NCBI GenBank assembly: GCA_935421135.1
Contig: OW285188.1
Span: forward strand, 21,863,233 to 21,927,232
DNA length: 64,000 nt
Origin: Bugulina stolonifera
Lineage: Eukaryota > Bryozoa > Gymnolaemata > Cheilostomatida > Bugulidae
Reading direction: 5' to 3'
How positions within the stretch are numbered: the first letter of the stretch is position 1; each line of letters starts with the position of its first letter. The notes beneath the pieces were generated by a model. The model was given only the letters and a program-made list of their open reading frames with translations, searched no databases and was not told where the DNA came from. This document shows positions 41,001 to 56,000 of the stretch, piece after piece. The position numbers and the translations under genes are program-made.

Positions 41001-44000
41001 TTGGGATTACCAATAAAATTAACATTAAAATACAATAATGCCATTACCATGTAAGGATTTAATTACACTTCTGTGTAACCCCTATTATCACCACTATGTG
41101 TGAAGTTATTACCTACTATGATTTGGATTTTTAGGTACAATGTATTTGAGGGTCATGTTGCTGGCAACCCTATAGCCACTGTGGTAGCCACTGACCCAGA
41201 TGAGGCAGACAATAAGCTCCTGAAGTATTCCATTATACCTCAGGTACGGAGGACACAGCTCCCTATTGCTATAGATGAGAACACTGGAGTCATCACCAAT
41301 AATGCCACACTGGACAGAGAAAGAGAGGCCAGGTTAGAATTGTCTTTCTGTCTTCCTGGCTAATTTTCTAATTGAGATTTACTCTCGGGCCTAGAATGTA
41401 GCACAGCAGTAAATTAACTATTAACTGTAGCCTAAATGCAATACTATCCTTCCGTGATGTTGTGGGCATTGCGTAAAGAATTACTCCGGTTCCGGTATGA
41501 AGTTACTTCTCTGGCAGTACTTGTAATGTACACTAACACCTAAAACAGATACTGATGAGACAAACCTAAATTTTATTTTGTTTTACTGATGTTTGTTGCG
41601 GAAAATATCACCTTACAGTATTGTCAACTTGATTAGTTTAGATTCAGAATATAAATATTGATTTTAAACTATTTGTTGCGTCTAATGTCTACTTGGACTC
41701 GTAGAATCACTGTACTGTTAGAGCAATGAGTTGTAATTGCTAGTCCACATATTGTATAGAAATGTATAGACCTATTAATAATACCTGCATTACTGTATAA
41801 TATTCAAGGCATATTATGCACTTAAATATTCATTTATATTAGCTATTATTGTCTGATTGAGTAGAAGCTGGTTTGAAGTGACTCTGTCTATTTAGTAATT
41901 TCTTCATTAATTTCCTACTTGATAAAGACTAGAACTTGTGTGTGTCCAGTTGTACAGTTATGTGCTATACATGCGCTATTATATTCCATTGTAGGTACTA
42001 CAGTTATGCTATACATGCGCTATTATATTCCATTGTAGGTACTACAGTTGTGTTAAACATTTGCTATTATATTTCATTATAGATATGAGTTTGTAGTGCT
42101 TGTCCAAGACCATGGAAGTCCACCGAAGTCCGCTACTTCGAATATCACTATAAACATACTGGACAGGTAGAGTCATTACTAATATCTGTACATGTACATG
42201 TTCCTACTGTTAGTACATGTACATGTTCATATATAACCTACTGCAGTACATATACATGCGTGTATATATAATATTTTGTATGGGTAAGATCTTTAGTACT
42301 TTAACTCTGGCCTTGGAGTTCCACCCATAGAATTATGTTACCACTCTACTAAGACAGCCTGGCTACTAGTACATCTGGTCCTACTGAACTACTAAATCAT
42401 TAATCACATACATTATTCTTATTCCTGTATATCCTAAATGAAATAGATGCCAAATTTTAGTTTAATTATAGTTCTGCTCTTCATTGTCTAAAATTAATTA
42501 TCTTTTAATTTAGACTTGACCATTGAGTTGGGTAGCAAGAGCTAACCTTCTCTATTAGTACACTAGGACTATCCTTCTATGTAGAATTGCTGGCTGGTTT
42601 TGACTGTTGTTAGGAAAATTGTAAATTTTATGCAAAATTGGTCCCACAAATGTTGTGTCAAAACGAGTGGTGATGACTGAAAACTGTACTAGATTTGAGA
42701 GTTATACTGTCTTACAGTATGTGCTAATTTATCAGTGTTGTCTGAACAGTACGTTTTATACTGAAAGGTGCTGTGTTAGACTGACTGTATAGGGGAGGTG
42801 ATATTATTTGCTCATAAAGATGGAAATTGGGCCTGAATAGGCTATAGAATAGACCACCTAATATCCACACTTTGTTTTGTTTACATAAAAGTTTTACTAA
42901 CTGTATTGCTGAACATTTTATTCTAATTGTTGTGTTCATTTCATACTTGTTCAATGAATTGAGATAATACGCTGCTTTGTTGTACAAATAGTAATGTTAG
43001 TAAGTGTATAACATGGGAACTAGCAGTCTTGTGTGGTAGCGATAGTCCAATGTCAGCTGGTGACTCGGAGACTGCATGAACTACTGCCAATATATTATTG
43101 AAAGATAACTTCATTCATGTGAGCCAGTCGGTTCAGAAAGGGTAGAATATTGTTATTATAGCCTGCTATCTGTAATGGAAGTGATGTGGTAGACTGTAGA
43201 TGGTATTTATGGCCATCCTGGCCTAATAATTATTGCAGTGGGGTGTCTAGCTTGCTATGGCTTCATGTTGAAGTATTGTCTCTCATCTTGTCAGCTCACT
43301 ATTATATTAGTATGTACTAATGTACCAGTACTAGTGATGGTAACAGCTCCTTCTGTCTTACAGGAATGATAATGAACCTGAGTTTACAAAGAACATCTAC
43401 AATGCGTTTATATCAGAAGATGCTGACGTGTTAGATGAAGTTATCACTGTGACAGCTGACGACCCTGATGAAAACGATGAACTCACGTACACTATAGTCA
43501 GTGGAGGTAAATTTTACTGTAATGATGGATGGTCAAATTAGAAAGTCTAATTTCTAATTTTTATGTAATTTATGTGAAACAATTATAATTATATCTTATA
43601 TGATGTTCTCAAAATATTATTCATAATAATACCATTTTAGAGCTATGATGGTAGTTGATAACTCTGTGAATTACACAAGCCATTTTGTATTGTCATTATT
43701 ACAATTTTGTTATAGGAAGCTTGATTGGGAATCTTTTGTTTGTTTTGTCAATGCACACGTTGTGTATATCACAGTATAATCAATGGATATATCATAGCCC
43801 ACGCCAGTTGATTGACAGGCCTGTAATTACTCACCGGCCGAAATAGCTCAGTTGGGAGAGCGTTAGACTGAAGATCTAAAGGTCCCTGGTTCGATCCCGG
43901 GTTTCGGCAACACCGATCCTGGTGGCTGGTACATTTTTTTTTATTTTTTAGATGGCAGCAACGACTTCATGATAATAAAGGAACAAAAGTTTGGTATTAT

Positions 44001-47000
44001 CAAAGTGAACAAGAAACTGAGCTATGACAACAAGAATTTTTACAAGTATGTTTAATGTTGCAGTATCATTTTCTACATTTAATTAGAAAATATCTCAGTT
44101 TTAGACATTTGTGCAGAGTAGTTACAGTTGTACAAGCAGAGTTGCAGCTATGAATTGTATCCGTAGCAGAAATAGTCAAAACTAGCAACTTTTTGTCAAT
44201 ATTATAAGGCGACGCTGTGCTAATAAGACCAAAGATACCATTTACTGCTTTTACCAGCACTCACCCAATTAGTGCTCTAGTTTACTGTTGATGTGACTGT
44301 ACTTATACAACATGTCCATTTCCTTTGCTTGATAGTATAGCACATAGTCCCTGTTTTTGATAACAATTTTTGCTTAACTTTATATTATACGATATGGGAG
44401 TTAGCATCTTTTATTTATATATTTACTGTCACTCTGGGTATGCTCAGCATTTGGCAATGTTTATCTGATACTGCAGGCTGACAGTACGAGTCGTTGACAG
44501 CTCAGGGCAATCATCCGACTGCATTGTAAGAGTAAACGTCACAGACAAGAACATGTACACACCTGTGTTCAGACAGGACAGGTATAACTTCAATATATCT
44601 GAGGCAGCAGACAAGGGAACTGTTGTTGGTACTGTACAGGTGAGTGGGGGGATTACTTTTCCAATATGGCATGGAGAGGACAAACCCTGTGATTTTGTAA
44701 CTAGAATTCGTTGGTGGAACATGACGTAGGTTATATAATGTTTCTCTAGTTTAAACTGGCTGTTGAATCAGTGATCTCACTTCAGGGTCAATCATATCGA
44801 ACCTTCACTAAAAATTTGTGATGATGCTAAATTTATATGGTTATATTTGCACATATATCTGTTAGCCTCTAAATCCTATATTTCAATAATTTATGTACAG
44901 TTTTTTCAACTGAGGCGGAAATTATTTCCTAAAGACAGAAGTTATATTCTGTACAAGGTAGCTTACAATTTGACATGTAGAGTGTATGTAGAGTATTGTT
45001 ACATGTATAATATGTTTTCTTCTGTTTATTCCGTGAGAAATATTAACAATGCTGATTAAGTGAACAGTGTTAAGATTTTAATCTCTCCACGAATGAAAGA
45101 AGATAGTGAATTGTAAACAACATTGTCTATCAGCTTAGAATCCCTTCAAACTTCTCAATCTACCCTTCAGTACAGTACATAGTGCTCATAGTTTAGTATA
45201 CAGTATACATGGGTAGGTGCTAGTTGAGGGGACTACACCAAACCTGGCTAATTCATCATTTATTTCAAGATAGCATGTGTTTTACTATATAATATTATAA
45301 TATATTACTACAATGTGATAAATACTATGTTATTTTGACACGGGACTGAAAGCTTTCAGTGTTTAAGTATAACATTTTGGAAAGGGAATTAAAATATCTG
45401 TGAATAACAGACGTTATAGTATTGTTATTAATCATAGACCTACATGTTTGAAATTATTCCATTATGCTAATAATATATTTGACATGTAATTATTCAGTAA
45501 TGTCATGTTAGATAAATACGTTATTTCTAAGATTAACTTCCATGTGACCACTGTCCACTATCTAAGCTGGTCCACATATAACATGTGCTGGAGAATCTTT
45601 CCATCTTTTTTGTCAATATAGAGCAAAAAGTTTAGACCATATTGTATTAGGAATATTCTACTTATATCAGAGATAGGGAAATCAGTGTAACTTTAATAAG
45701 TGTAAATCCTGTGGATAGAAATCATGTAGACTAGAGTAGTAGTGAGAAAATTGACAATGTCATCCCTACTTCAGTTCATGTGGAATAGTCAAATAGTCAG
45801 TGGTTGTTGATTGTTTATGTGAATAAGATTTGAATTGTGATTATTGATCCATCTTTGTTGATCAATTCATTAGTCTATTGTCTCCCTTGAACAGGGCATG
45901 GAGTGGGCTAACTACAGTGATGCTATAGAGACAATCTGTACATATATATATACAATATTGTTATACTTGAGAATATGTGGAGTACATGATGTACAATATG
46001 AAATATATAATACAAACAACATAAGATGTTTGGGAAGCAGATGTCTTGTTCTACATTGTACTATGTAATCTAATGATAATGTTCCTTTACTTAGGCTGAT
46101 GATGCTGATATTGAGCTGAATGGTAAAGTCACGTACTTCTTCGTGCACAGTGGACAGTCCTTACCATTTAGAATTAACACTACGACTGGAGAGGTCATTG
46201 TGAATGATACACTGGATAGAGATAATCCCCGAACTCAAGATTTCTATATAGATGTCATTGCTAAAGATCTGGGACTGCCAGTACTGCAGGTATACACTGC
46301 ATAAGTTTGAGATATACATGTACATGTAGCGTTGGTTCTTTGTTGAAACCGAAACAGGTGAAGTCTTCTTCTCTGTATATTTCCCAGTAGCCCAAATCGA
46401 ATTGTGTCTTCTAAAGCCATCATAAGATATGAACATATAAAGATTTCCCCGCTATTACACTGAACACATTTAATTTTTTCTTCCCCAGTCGATAGTATTC
46501 TTTGCACACTGGACTTGTCTCGTCTAGAAATACGTTTTTGTAAGTTAATGCCCTGTATTGTCAAATGTCATGTGTTTGTGTAGGCTATTGGTAAATAGAT
46601 ATTAGTATTTATTCAACTTGGAAGTATTATTGTTTGTTATGGCACAGCATATTTATTTCAGAAATTCCTGCTGCTGTTACAAAGGCTGAACATTGTAAAA
46701 TACTCTGTTTTCTATTGTAGACCCCGATCCCAGCAGTGGTACACATAGTGATAGGGGACATCAATGATAACGCCCCGATATTTGAGAAGACCGAGTACAC
46801 AGTGTCAATATCTGAGAGTATAGGTGCTGGCTCTAGCGTGGTAACAGTGGGGGCTAGTGATGCTGATAAACCAGGTACTGATAACTCCCGAGTGCGATAC
46901 ACGTTTGAAGGGGGAGACAATGGCAATGGTAGCTTCTACATCGAGTATGCTGGAGGTGCGCCTAGTGCTTTACTTACTATACTACTTACACAGTACAATA

Positions 47001-50000
47001 TACTATACGCACCATTCACTTTTAGTGCATAGGTTACACATAGACATACATAGGTGTACTGCAAGTCTTTACTTATGAAGTATTTCATCACATTCAACCT
47101 TGGGATAGTCATTATTAGTGATTTACACCTTAGCCTTTGGTTTAGACTACTGGAAGGTAGCATCTGGACAGCACGACTCTTTGATTCCTTAATCCCGCCC
47201 CCTCCGTACTATTGATTGACTAAGTGGCTAGTAATGATATGTAGTCAATGTTGTGTTATGTATTTTATATTATTGGTAAATGCTTTTATGTACAGTAATT
47301 ATCATTTCTGACATCACTGCATGTTTTTACGTTATGTAATGTGCAATAATAATATAATATTTGTATTGATTACTTGATTGTGTGTGACTTTCTATAACTC
47401 TAGGCACTATTAGAGTGAACAAAGAGCTAGACCGTGAAACCACAAGTGAGTACGAGCTGGTAGTATATGCTACAGATATGGCACCCCTATCTGAGAGACG
47501 GTCGTCTTCGGTAAGTAGGCTATTTACTTGTACTAAGCTACCCTCTCCCTTATCTTCATATACTTAAGTAGAGACACTATATCTCAACACCCAATGTGAC
47601 TGTTGACTAGACATAGCATGTCTCTATCCTAGTGTCCATATAACACACGGTTTATGGTGGAGTTCATTTCCTGCATTTTATATTGCAGTGTTTTCTAGAT
47701 TGTGCACATTGCATTAGGCTAAACAAAAATATTTTACTTGAGATATAAACTGCCTAAAAGATGCATAACTCTGTAAAAGTGTTCCATATTTGTATGACGT
47801 ACTTTGAATATACTGGAAAAATATCCCATCTACACTTTACAGTGTACATACACATGTACGCTGTATAGGTATTAGTTAGAACTGTCACCATTCTGGTTGT
47901 AGACTCTCTGTCTGTATTCTGGATTTCATTTATTAATATCCAACCATTACGTACAATGTATATGAGCTCATTTCTACCATATTGATATTATTCGTTGTTA
48001 TACACTTCAGTACATTAGAATGTGTGTAGAGTAGTGACCTTGTGCATGTCTGCTGTCTTCCATGCATACAATTATAGCCTGATATGATATAATAATAGGC
48101 CTATGTTGTATACACTGTATATACTTGTAGGTGATTGTACGTGTAACAGTTCTAGATGTTAATGATAATGCACCACAGTTTGAGAGTAACACGATAGTGA
48201 GGAGGATATATGAGAATAAACCAGAGAGGTCTGCAGTGGAACCGGCTATACGTGCTACTGACGCTGATCTCGGCGAGAATGCAAAGGTACAGTAGTAGTG
48301 GGAGAGGCGTGTGGTTAGAGATTGTTGCATTACATAAAATATAAATTTTCGTCTAATATTTGGTTTCGTTTTACATTGTGCTTAATGATCCAAATATACT
48401 CAATCTGACTGTTGAATAATAGTGGCAGGGTATGTACTGTTTTAGTACTGTTTTCCAACTCTTATATATCTACCTGTGTATTATGTTATCATATTATTAT
48501 ACTAAATCATATTGGATAATATATGCCTCTCTAAATGCCAGCTGTGTGTGCTACTATTTCTATTGAACATACAAGTAGGTGGATTGGAGTGTGTGTTTAG
48601 TTATCATAATGTATGTATAACCTTTCTCTCTTCAGATAACATTTCAACTAGTTGGCGGGGATACTACTGCATTTGAACTCAAAGATTTAAATGATGGCTC
48701 CTTTAAATTGTATAGCAAAGTTCCTTTAGACTACGAGTCTTTGAGGAAGAACTATACACTAGAAGTGCAGGCTTCCTCCGCTCATATGATCACTAAGGCT
48801 ACAGTCGTAGTTAAACTGCAGGATGTCAACGATAACAGACCTGAACTGAAGAATTTTACTATTGTTGTTAATAATTATTGGTAAGTGATGCTAAATGGTG
48901 CTCTAATCAGGCCTATGTAATTTCATACAGTAACCTGATCCTTCTTCAGGAGTTGTCCCCACAGTAAATCAATGTGCATCTAAGACAATAATATTGCTGT
49001 TGCTAGTCTAGAGGCAAAACAAACCAGCAGTAGTAATGGTAGATGTTGCTGCCTGCTGTGCAGGAGGCCCAAAGTTTGGTTCAGTTATGAAACCTGTGGT
49101 GCTCTTCTGGTATTGGTCTGGTATTGGTCTGGTATTGGTCGTTTTTGAGCTGACTCGTTGTTTTGCTTTGAACAGACAACTCCTTAAGAAGGATACTAAT
49201 TCAAATGGAGTTAGTACACAATATGTATACAATATACATTGTATGTATATTACAGTATATTGTGCAGTAGGTTAGGGATGCACATAACAACGTAATGGTT
49301 GTATCGTGTTGCACAGATATACAGTACATGTAAGTAGATATTACCAATAATACTATAAGATAATAATAGTATGTTTGTCTGATTTGTATAGTGGAAACAT
49401 GGAAAGACTTGTGTAACTAGAGTGTCTTAGCCAGAGGCACTTGAATTATATACATGTAACATATTGTATTGGTCATGTGTTACTATGTGTAAAATGTATT
49501 TATGAACTACTTCAACCTACTATTACAGTAACTTTAGCATGATATGTGTTATACTTATAATGTAATATATATAACATTGTAAACCTTTGGGAATCATGAC
49601 ATATCCATATTGATGGGGTATCCCTTCCCTGGATGTTAGTCTATAAGTATGTATACCAGGGTTAGAGTATACTGTTGACTAGGAAGTGAGGATTATAGGA
49701 GAATGGTAGCTGGTGTGTGATGAATGAATCTATGAATATATAGTTTACATGTAGAGATTATGGTGGCAGGTGCTTGTAGGTGGAAGTGGTAGACTTGTAG
49801 GGGAGAGAGAGGTAATATAATCATATCATATCAGCCAGCGTTCTGCTGTGTCACACCTGAGAGCACCATCTTATATCTTATACACATCTGTCTCTCTTTA
49901 TCAGTTCACTTTCATCCATCCTTGATAGTGTCGCGATATATCATCATAGAAATAACAAATTCCTCAAGAATATGCTGTATGATACATGTTATAACATCTT

Positions 50001-53000
50001 CTATGCTAAACTATATGATAGAACAGGAGTAACGAATTATACTAAAACAATGTAAATCGTTTTATTCATAGTTTTAGTCTGTTATCATGCAAGACTTTAG
50101 TACAGTACGTACTAAGTACGTCACCGTTTGCTGTATGTTTAGTCACGCTATGATACTTGTTATAGGGGTCACTTCCCAGATGGATATATAGGTCGAGTTC
50201 CAGCGTTTGACCCTGATGAATCCGACAGGAACAACCTGCGCTATACTGTCAAATCTGGTAATGAGGCTGACTTCTTCACTCTAAACTCTTCTACTGGTTA
50301 TATAAGGCTAAACAAGGCTATAGGCAGCAATAGACCTATAGATGGCAACTTTGTAGTACAAGTTAGTGGTGAGTATCTATACAATAATAATATTAAAACG
50401 CATGTATAATATATCATCTCTACTGTATTATATATCTCAACTATTATGTTTTTTTGGCAAGCAATTAATTTTTTTGAGCAATCAGACAATTGTTTCACAT
50501 CCATGAAAATACTAGTCCCTCACTGGGATTTAAAAACTAAATTATATATCTCTGTGGAGATGTTACATATATACATTATATATTGTTTCAGATGTGCTGA
50601 ACACCGTGAATGCCACATTGAGGCTGATATACAGACTCATCAGTGACGAGATGCTGACTAACGCCGTTACTCTCAGACTTGATGACATCACTCCTACGTC
50701 CTTCATGACCAGCATGTATAAATACACAGAGCAAGCTTTGGCTGCAGTACTTGAACTTATCCCCTCTCAAATATATATCATTGATATCAAGGTGAGCCAA
50801 GCGGCCATTTTATTTGTATAGGATGTAGAATTGGCTGAATATTTCTGGTTTAAATATGGGGTTGCCGATTGGTTGTTTACTTTGTCTTAGTTTTCAAAGC
50901 CCGAAGCCTCTTTGTAAAACTATTCATGTTTCCTAATAAATTTAATGTAGTAAAACATGCCTAGGTTAGAGCATTTTATTCGATAATTTAATGGGTCCCA
51001 ATTTTGGTATTTCTGACATTAAAGAGAAGTCATTCCTGAAATACAATGTAGCACTATTTCTGTTCATGATAGGTATTAATTCCTCATATTTGATTTTGTA
51101 ATTTCAGGCGGATACTGAGGTGGACACTAGTATCCATAGTCCAGTACTCAACATTAGCTTTGCAGCAGTGCAGACAGTGGACGGGAAAGATGTCTACCTC
51201 AACCAAGAGGATATTAAGGAGCAGATTTACAGGAGACTTGATCTTCTGAAGAACCTTTCTTCTCTGACGGTCAGTGACTAGCATTTTATTTATATTACCG
51301 TAGCCTATCTTCTGTAATTGGTCAGAATCATAATATAATATATTTAGGCATAACCATCCGTTGATAGTTCCCTGCCCTTCAACAGATGAAATTCTAAAGC
51401 TGATTGAAAAATTATATAAATAATTGATCAAAATATGGTTTTATTGGTTTATTTAGGAGTTATGTTCTCTGCATAATTGGGAGTTATGTTTTCAATGTCA
51501 GTTTTTATTAATAGTCATGGATTCCAGAGGTGAAGGCTGTGGACAGTGCAGCTTCAAGACTACTATTGAATTCATAATCTTGACGTAGGCAGTTATTACA
51601 GCACTCTATATTCTGTTAATACAGGTTTTACCATTTGATGACACTCTGTGTGTAATAGAGCCCTGCCTTAACTATCACTCCTGTACCATTGCCCTGAAGT
51701 TTGCTGAGGCAGCGCCTTTCCTTAATTCCCAGACTATGCTATTTCGTCCAATCAGATCAAAGAAACTCTACTCCTGTAGCTGTCCTACTGGATTTGTTGG
51801 TGAGCTAATATACGTGTGTGCTACATCTAATAGAGTGCAATACATGCATGCATACGCGTTATGATGATGTAAAATACAGTCATGGATAGAAATTATGTAC
51901 ATATGTATAATAGGCCTATGTGATGTTCTATTTGGTTGGTTTTGAAGGTTTTGAGTTTTTTTTATTGGTGCAAATTAATATGAATTAATAATTATTATAT
52001 ATTTCACCAATGCACTAATTATTTTACTGGTTTTATGCATGTATATTTAATCTTGTTTGTATAGTGTATGTACCTGCTATCTACATGATTGTATTCGCTA
52101 TCATTGTACTACTAGGTAAAGATGAGTCATACAACTGTGACACAGAGTTCAACCTTTGCTATAGTGATCCGTGTGAGAACTCTGGTACATGTAAGCAGGT
52201 TGAGGGAGGCTATAAATGTGTGTGTCCCACAGGCTACAAAGGTTAGTTTAGTAATTCCAACTTCAACTGCATGTACATGTAGCCTGTGCTAGAGCTGGTT
52301 ATCTGTAGGAAATTAAATTTGATGACAATTATCTTACCAAGAAATAGCGAAAATCTCCCATTTCTGTTCAGTTTCAACGAGTAACAGATATACATGTACA
52401 TGTATGTATGGTATCATACTCTATGAGTATCAAGAATATGTACGTGTGGTATTGTAACATCTATTCTGTGAATGTTCAGGAGAAAGATGCGAATACAACA
52501 CATTGAAAGGGGAGTATAACACCACATCCTGTCCAAGTGAGGTTTGCAGTGGGAAAGGTGCCTACTGTGTTGATCTTATTAGAGGGGGATTTGCTTGCCA
52601 CCAGGAGGGAAAACGTTGTGTAGAAACAGACGCACTCACAGACACATGCTCTCTGAGAAGTGTCAGCTTCGTACCCGGATCTTACCTCATGTTTCCTGCC
52701 CTTCGTTCAAGACTTAGATTCAACATACAACTCAGGTAAGGGTGGATCAAACCGCCCCCTTTCCGAGCATTCATTGAGACCCTGTAGTACATCCTGTGTT
52801 CATATCAGTTCTATATATTACTGAATTAGTGCATTATGTGTACTAGCTTTTAAGTGGACAGTTTTCGAATAATTTTGATTTGTCTGCTTTAGAATGAAAT
52901 ATTGATTTAAGTTCCCATCCTAATGTTTCACTTGATTCCTTCTCTGGGATAGATACATGTAGTTGATGTATGTCTTTATGATTAACAGCTAACTCACTGT

Positions 53001-56000
53001 ACTGATGTTTTGTAGTTTTGCTACGAGAAAAAAGTCCGGCTTATTGCTTTACAATGGCAGATATAATCACTTCCACGATTTCATAGCTTTGGAATTGATT
53101 GACCACAGGGCTGTGCTGACATTGTCTTTTGGAGATAAAACATACTCTGTATCAGTCGGTATGTATATAATACTGTATACTTTGTTAGCAGTCGAGCTCG
53201 GCATAATCACACATGCAGTATCATAACATAGTACATGAATGTATAGAAGCCAAACTCTATAAAGAATATTACTGGAAGTAATTTTTTCTTCATATGCTGG
53301 TTCGAAGCACAAATTGTTAGTGTAGATGTGTACGCATATTTTCTACATCCTGAGTTGGTCCACTTTCTCACTGCTAGTGGAACTTAATCTCTACAGGTAA
53401 TCAGTATGGGCTGAATGATGGCCAGTGGCATACGGTAGAGGTAGACTACAAGGATGCATCATTAGTTATCTCCCTTGACCAGTGTGATGTAGGCCTCAGT
53501 CTACAACACCCTGATCTCTTCCGTCAACCGTGTGCTCAGAGAGTCATTATTGAAGAGTAAGTACTGGGCATACATGAAAATTAATGTGTTAGATGTCATT
53601 GGTGAGAATACTTATTTGAAGATTTGTCATCTCTTTCCACATACTACAAACACATTATTTGTACCAACTGATGCTGAGATGGTTATGTATATGCTACTGT
53701 ACTACACTTCCCATAGTCTAACATAATGTTGTGTGCATTACAGATGTACAGAGTTACCAAGAACTAAGCTCTGTGCATTAGATGTAACCGGTCCGTTGTT
53801 GATTGGTGGACTGCCTGAGTATCTTAGTGTGAATGATCTAAGGCTAACTTCAAGCTATCTAGTGGGATGCATAAGTGACCTCTACCTCAACTATGAGCCT
53901 GTGGACCTCAATGCTGCTGTAACCAACCACAATACTCAGCAGGGCTGTGTATACAGACGGGACTTCTGTGCCACCTCCCCGTGTAGAAACAAAGGTGAGA
54001 TTCTCTGGATATGTTTTATTTTAATATAGAGCATATAGGACCAATAGGAGCTTGGCTCACAGGTAAAGGGCTTCGCATGGCCATATACTGCGATAAGCTT
54101 CCAAGTCTCTAAATAGACTGTAAGTCAAACACTGCACCATTCCGTCATTGTAACTAGATAATGAAAGCTGATTATGGTTCGAATGTAATTTATGCAACTT
54201 ATAATCATACATGTAAATAGTATTAAACAGATTTATTTGGTAGACAACATGCCATTTCTAAAACTGTTTCTATCACGTTGTAGGGACGTGCGTCTCTAGC
54301 TGGGCTACCTACAAATGTATGTGCCCTGAGAATACAAGTGGCAGAGATTGCAGTCTAAATACTGGGCCTTCCTTCAGCTTCTACAGTATCGGTTACCTGA
54401 AATATGCGAGCTCCATAGAGTCAGTGAGGAAACCGTGGTATAATAGTTTCTTATTTAAAACTACAGTTGATAACAAACTTGTGATGAGAATAACTTTGGA
54501 ACAGAGGAAGACCATCGAGTACAAGGTAGTCTACCATTTCATTATTATTTTTTGACAAATAGAGACTGCATGTTTGTAACTGGTTGCTGTAATAATTCTA
54601 TGTTCAGGTGTTATTATATGGCCCCATTTACTTGGCCCAGTACCTTGACCAGCTGCAGTGCTGTTGCGTACTTGGAGCTCCAACAGTTTTCTTCAACTCT
54701 TTTATTCTTGTTATTATGTAACTCTAGGATAAAATAAAACAAAATAAACTTTATCTTAATGTAGAACATCTAGCATTATAATTATGTAGGTATTATGCAT
54801 GTATATACATGTATTGTATATGCTGAATGCTAACTGCAAGTGGGTAGTGTAATAATAGTGGTTCTGAAAGAATAAACATTCAAAAGTTGTGCTCTTCATA
54901 ATTAATGAATGTATCTGCTGCACTTTCATGGCGATTATGTATTTTATAGATCGAGCGGGGTTACATCACTTTCCGATACGCTGATTTCTACTATGTATTT
55001 GATGAAGCTATTATCAATGATGATAAATGGCACCACTTTGAAATGAGGTTATTGGCTAATAGTCACGGTCAAGGTCAAATATTACTGCAGTTGGACTATG
55101 GCGATGTACAGGTACTGTTATTATAGGTTGCTATAGTGATAAACAGGAAGTATTCCTATGGTGATAAGGTTTACATGGTGATAAACAGGAAGTGTTTCTT
55201 TTTACACAGTTGTGTTAACCTTAACTTATGGGGTGGCGACTTAAATATTCATTTACTCTGTAAGTTTCTATTGAGTCTTATTTTGGAGTACACGACCCAC
55301 CATAACAGTTTGTTCAGCAGTAGACCAACATGTGCTTGTGTGTAGCCAGTATTATGAATAGTGTCTGAACTCACATGGTCCCATCAATGATTCTCCCAAG
55401 TCTGTACAATCAGCCTTCAATGTGTTTCCAAGTTGGAGTTGTCTCACTTTTATTTGGGAGTAAGCGATTGCAAGGAACATATTATAAATTATAGATTATT
55501 GATAGTCATTGGCCTTATCTTGCCTCTTGGTCTTTCAAATTGTTTACTCAGTGTTAAAAGCAAGACGACTCTACATGGCCAAAAATTGATGACGCAGGTA
55601 ATATTCAGTGGTAAGTCTTCACAGAGTATTTGATCTGATGTAGCTACTGTGGCATATTACTCAATTCTCTGATCAACTTCAAACCTACTTTCTGTTCGCA
55701 GCGGAGTGAGCCATTGGACAACAGTCTGGATGGGCTAGATGTGTTACAAGTGTGGGTCGGTGGTGAGGAAACTACTGGACCTGCTAACTTAGGCTATGCT
55801 GGGTGTATCAAGGTTAGAAGAACTTAGGTTATTCATTGGTTTGAATTCCAGTTCTTTTACATGTGTGCATCAGATGGTAATAGAATGATTTCTGATCTAT
55901 CTATTTTTGATACATGAGCTTGCGAAGAAAGAGTGAATTTATAAATAATATCAATTTGCATAATTGAATTAATAATTAGTCTATGATTTCAATGTTCTTT

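Larger units (their letters stand above)
38065..50368 (+). other. CELSR: CELSR exons 1-13: N-terminus and nine cadherin repeats
   Basis: Exons: 38065-39551, 40545-40775, 41135-41332, 42083-42166, 43364-43506, 43952-44045, 44477-44639, 46095-46289, 46721-46955, 47404-47510, 48131-48286, 48636-48880, 50166-50368. The nine repeats start near residue 239. Calcium motifs such as LDINDHAP, DSNDNPP, LDVNDNAP (twice), LDRNDNEP, GDINDNAP and QDVNDNRP close most of them. Repeat 5 ends in the atypical TDKNMYTP and repeat 9 lacks a closing DxND, as in other CELSRs. Exon 9 uses a weak donor, GTGCGC, required by the frame. Exon 1 is unusually long (1487 nt) and contains the first two repeats and part of the third. 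Confidence 0.94.
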
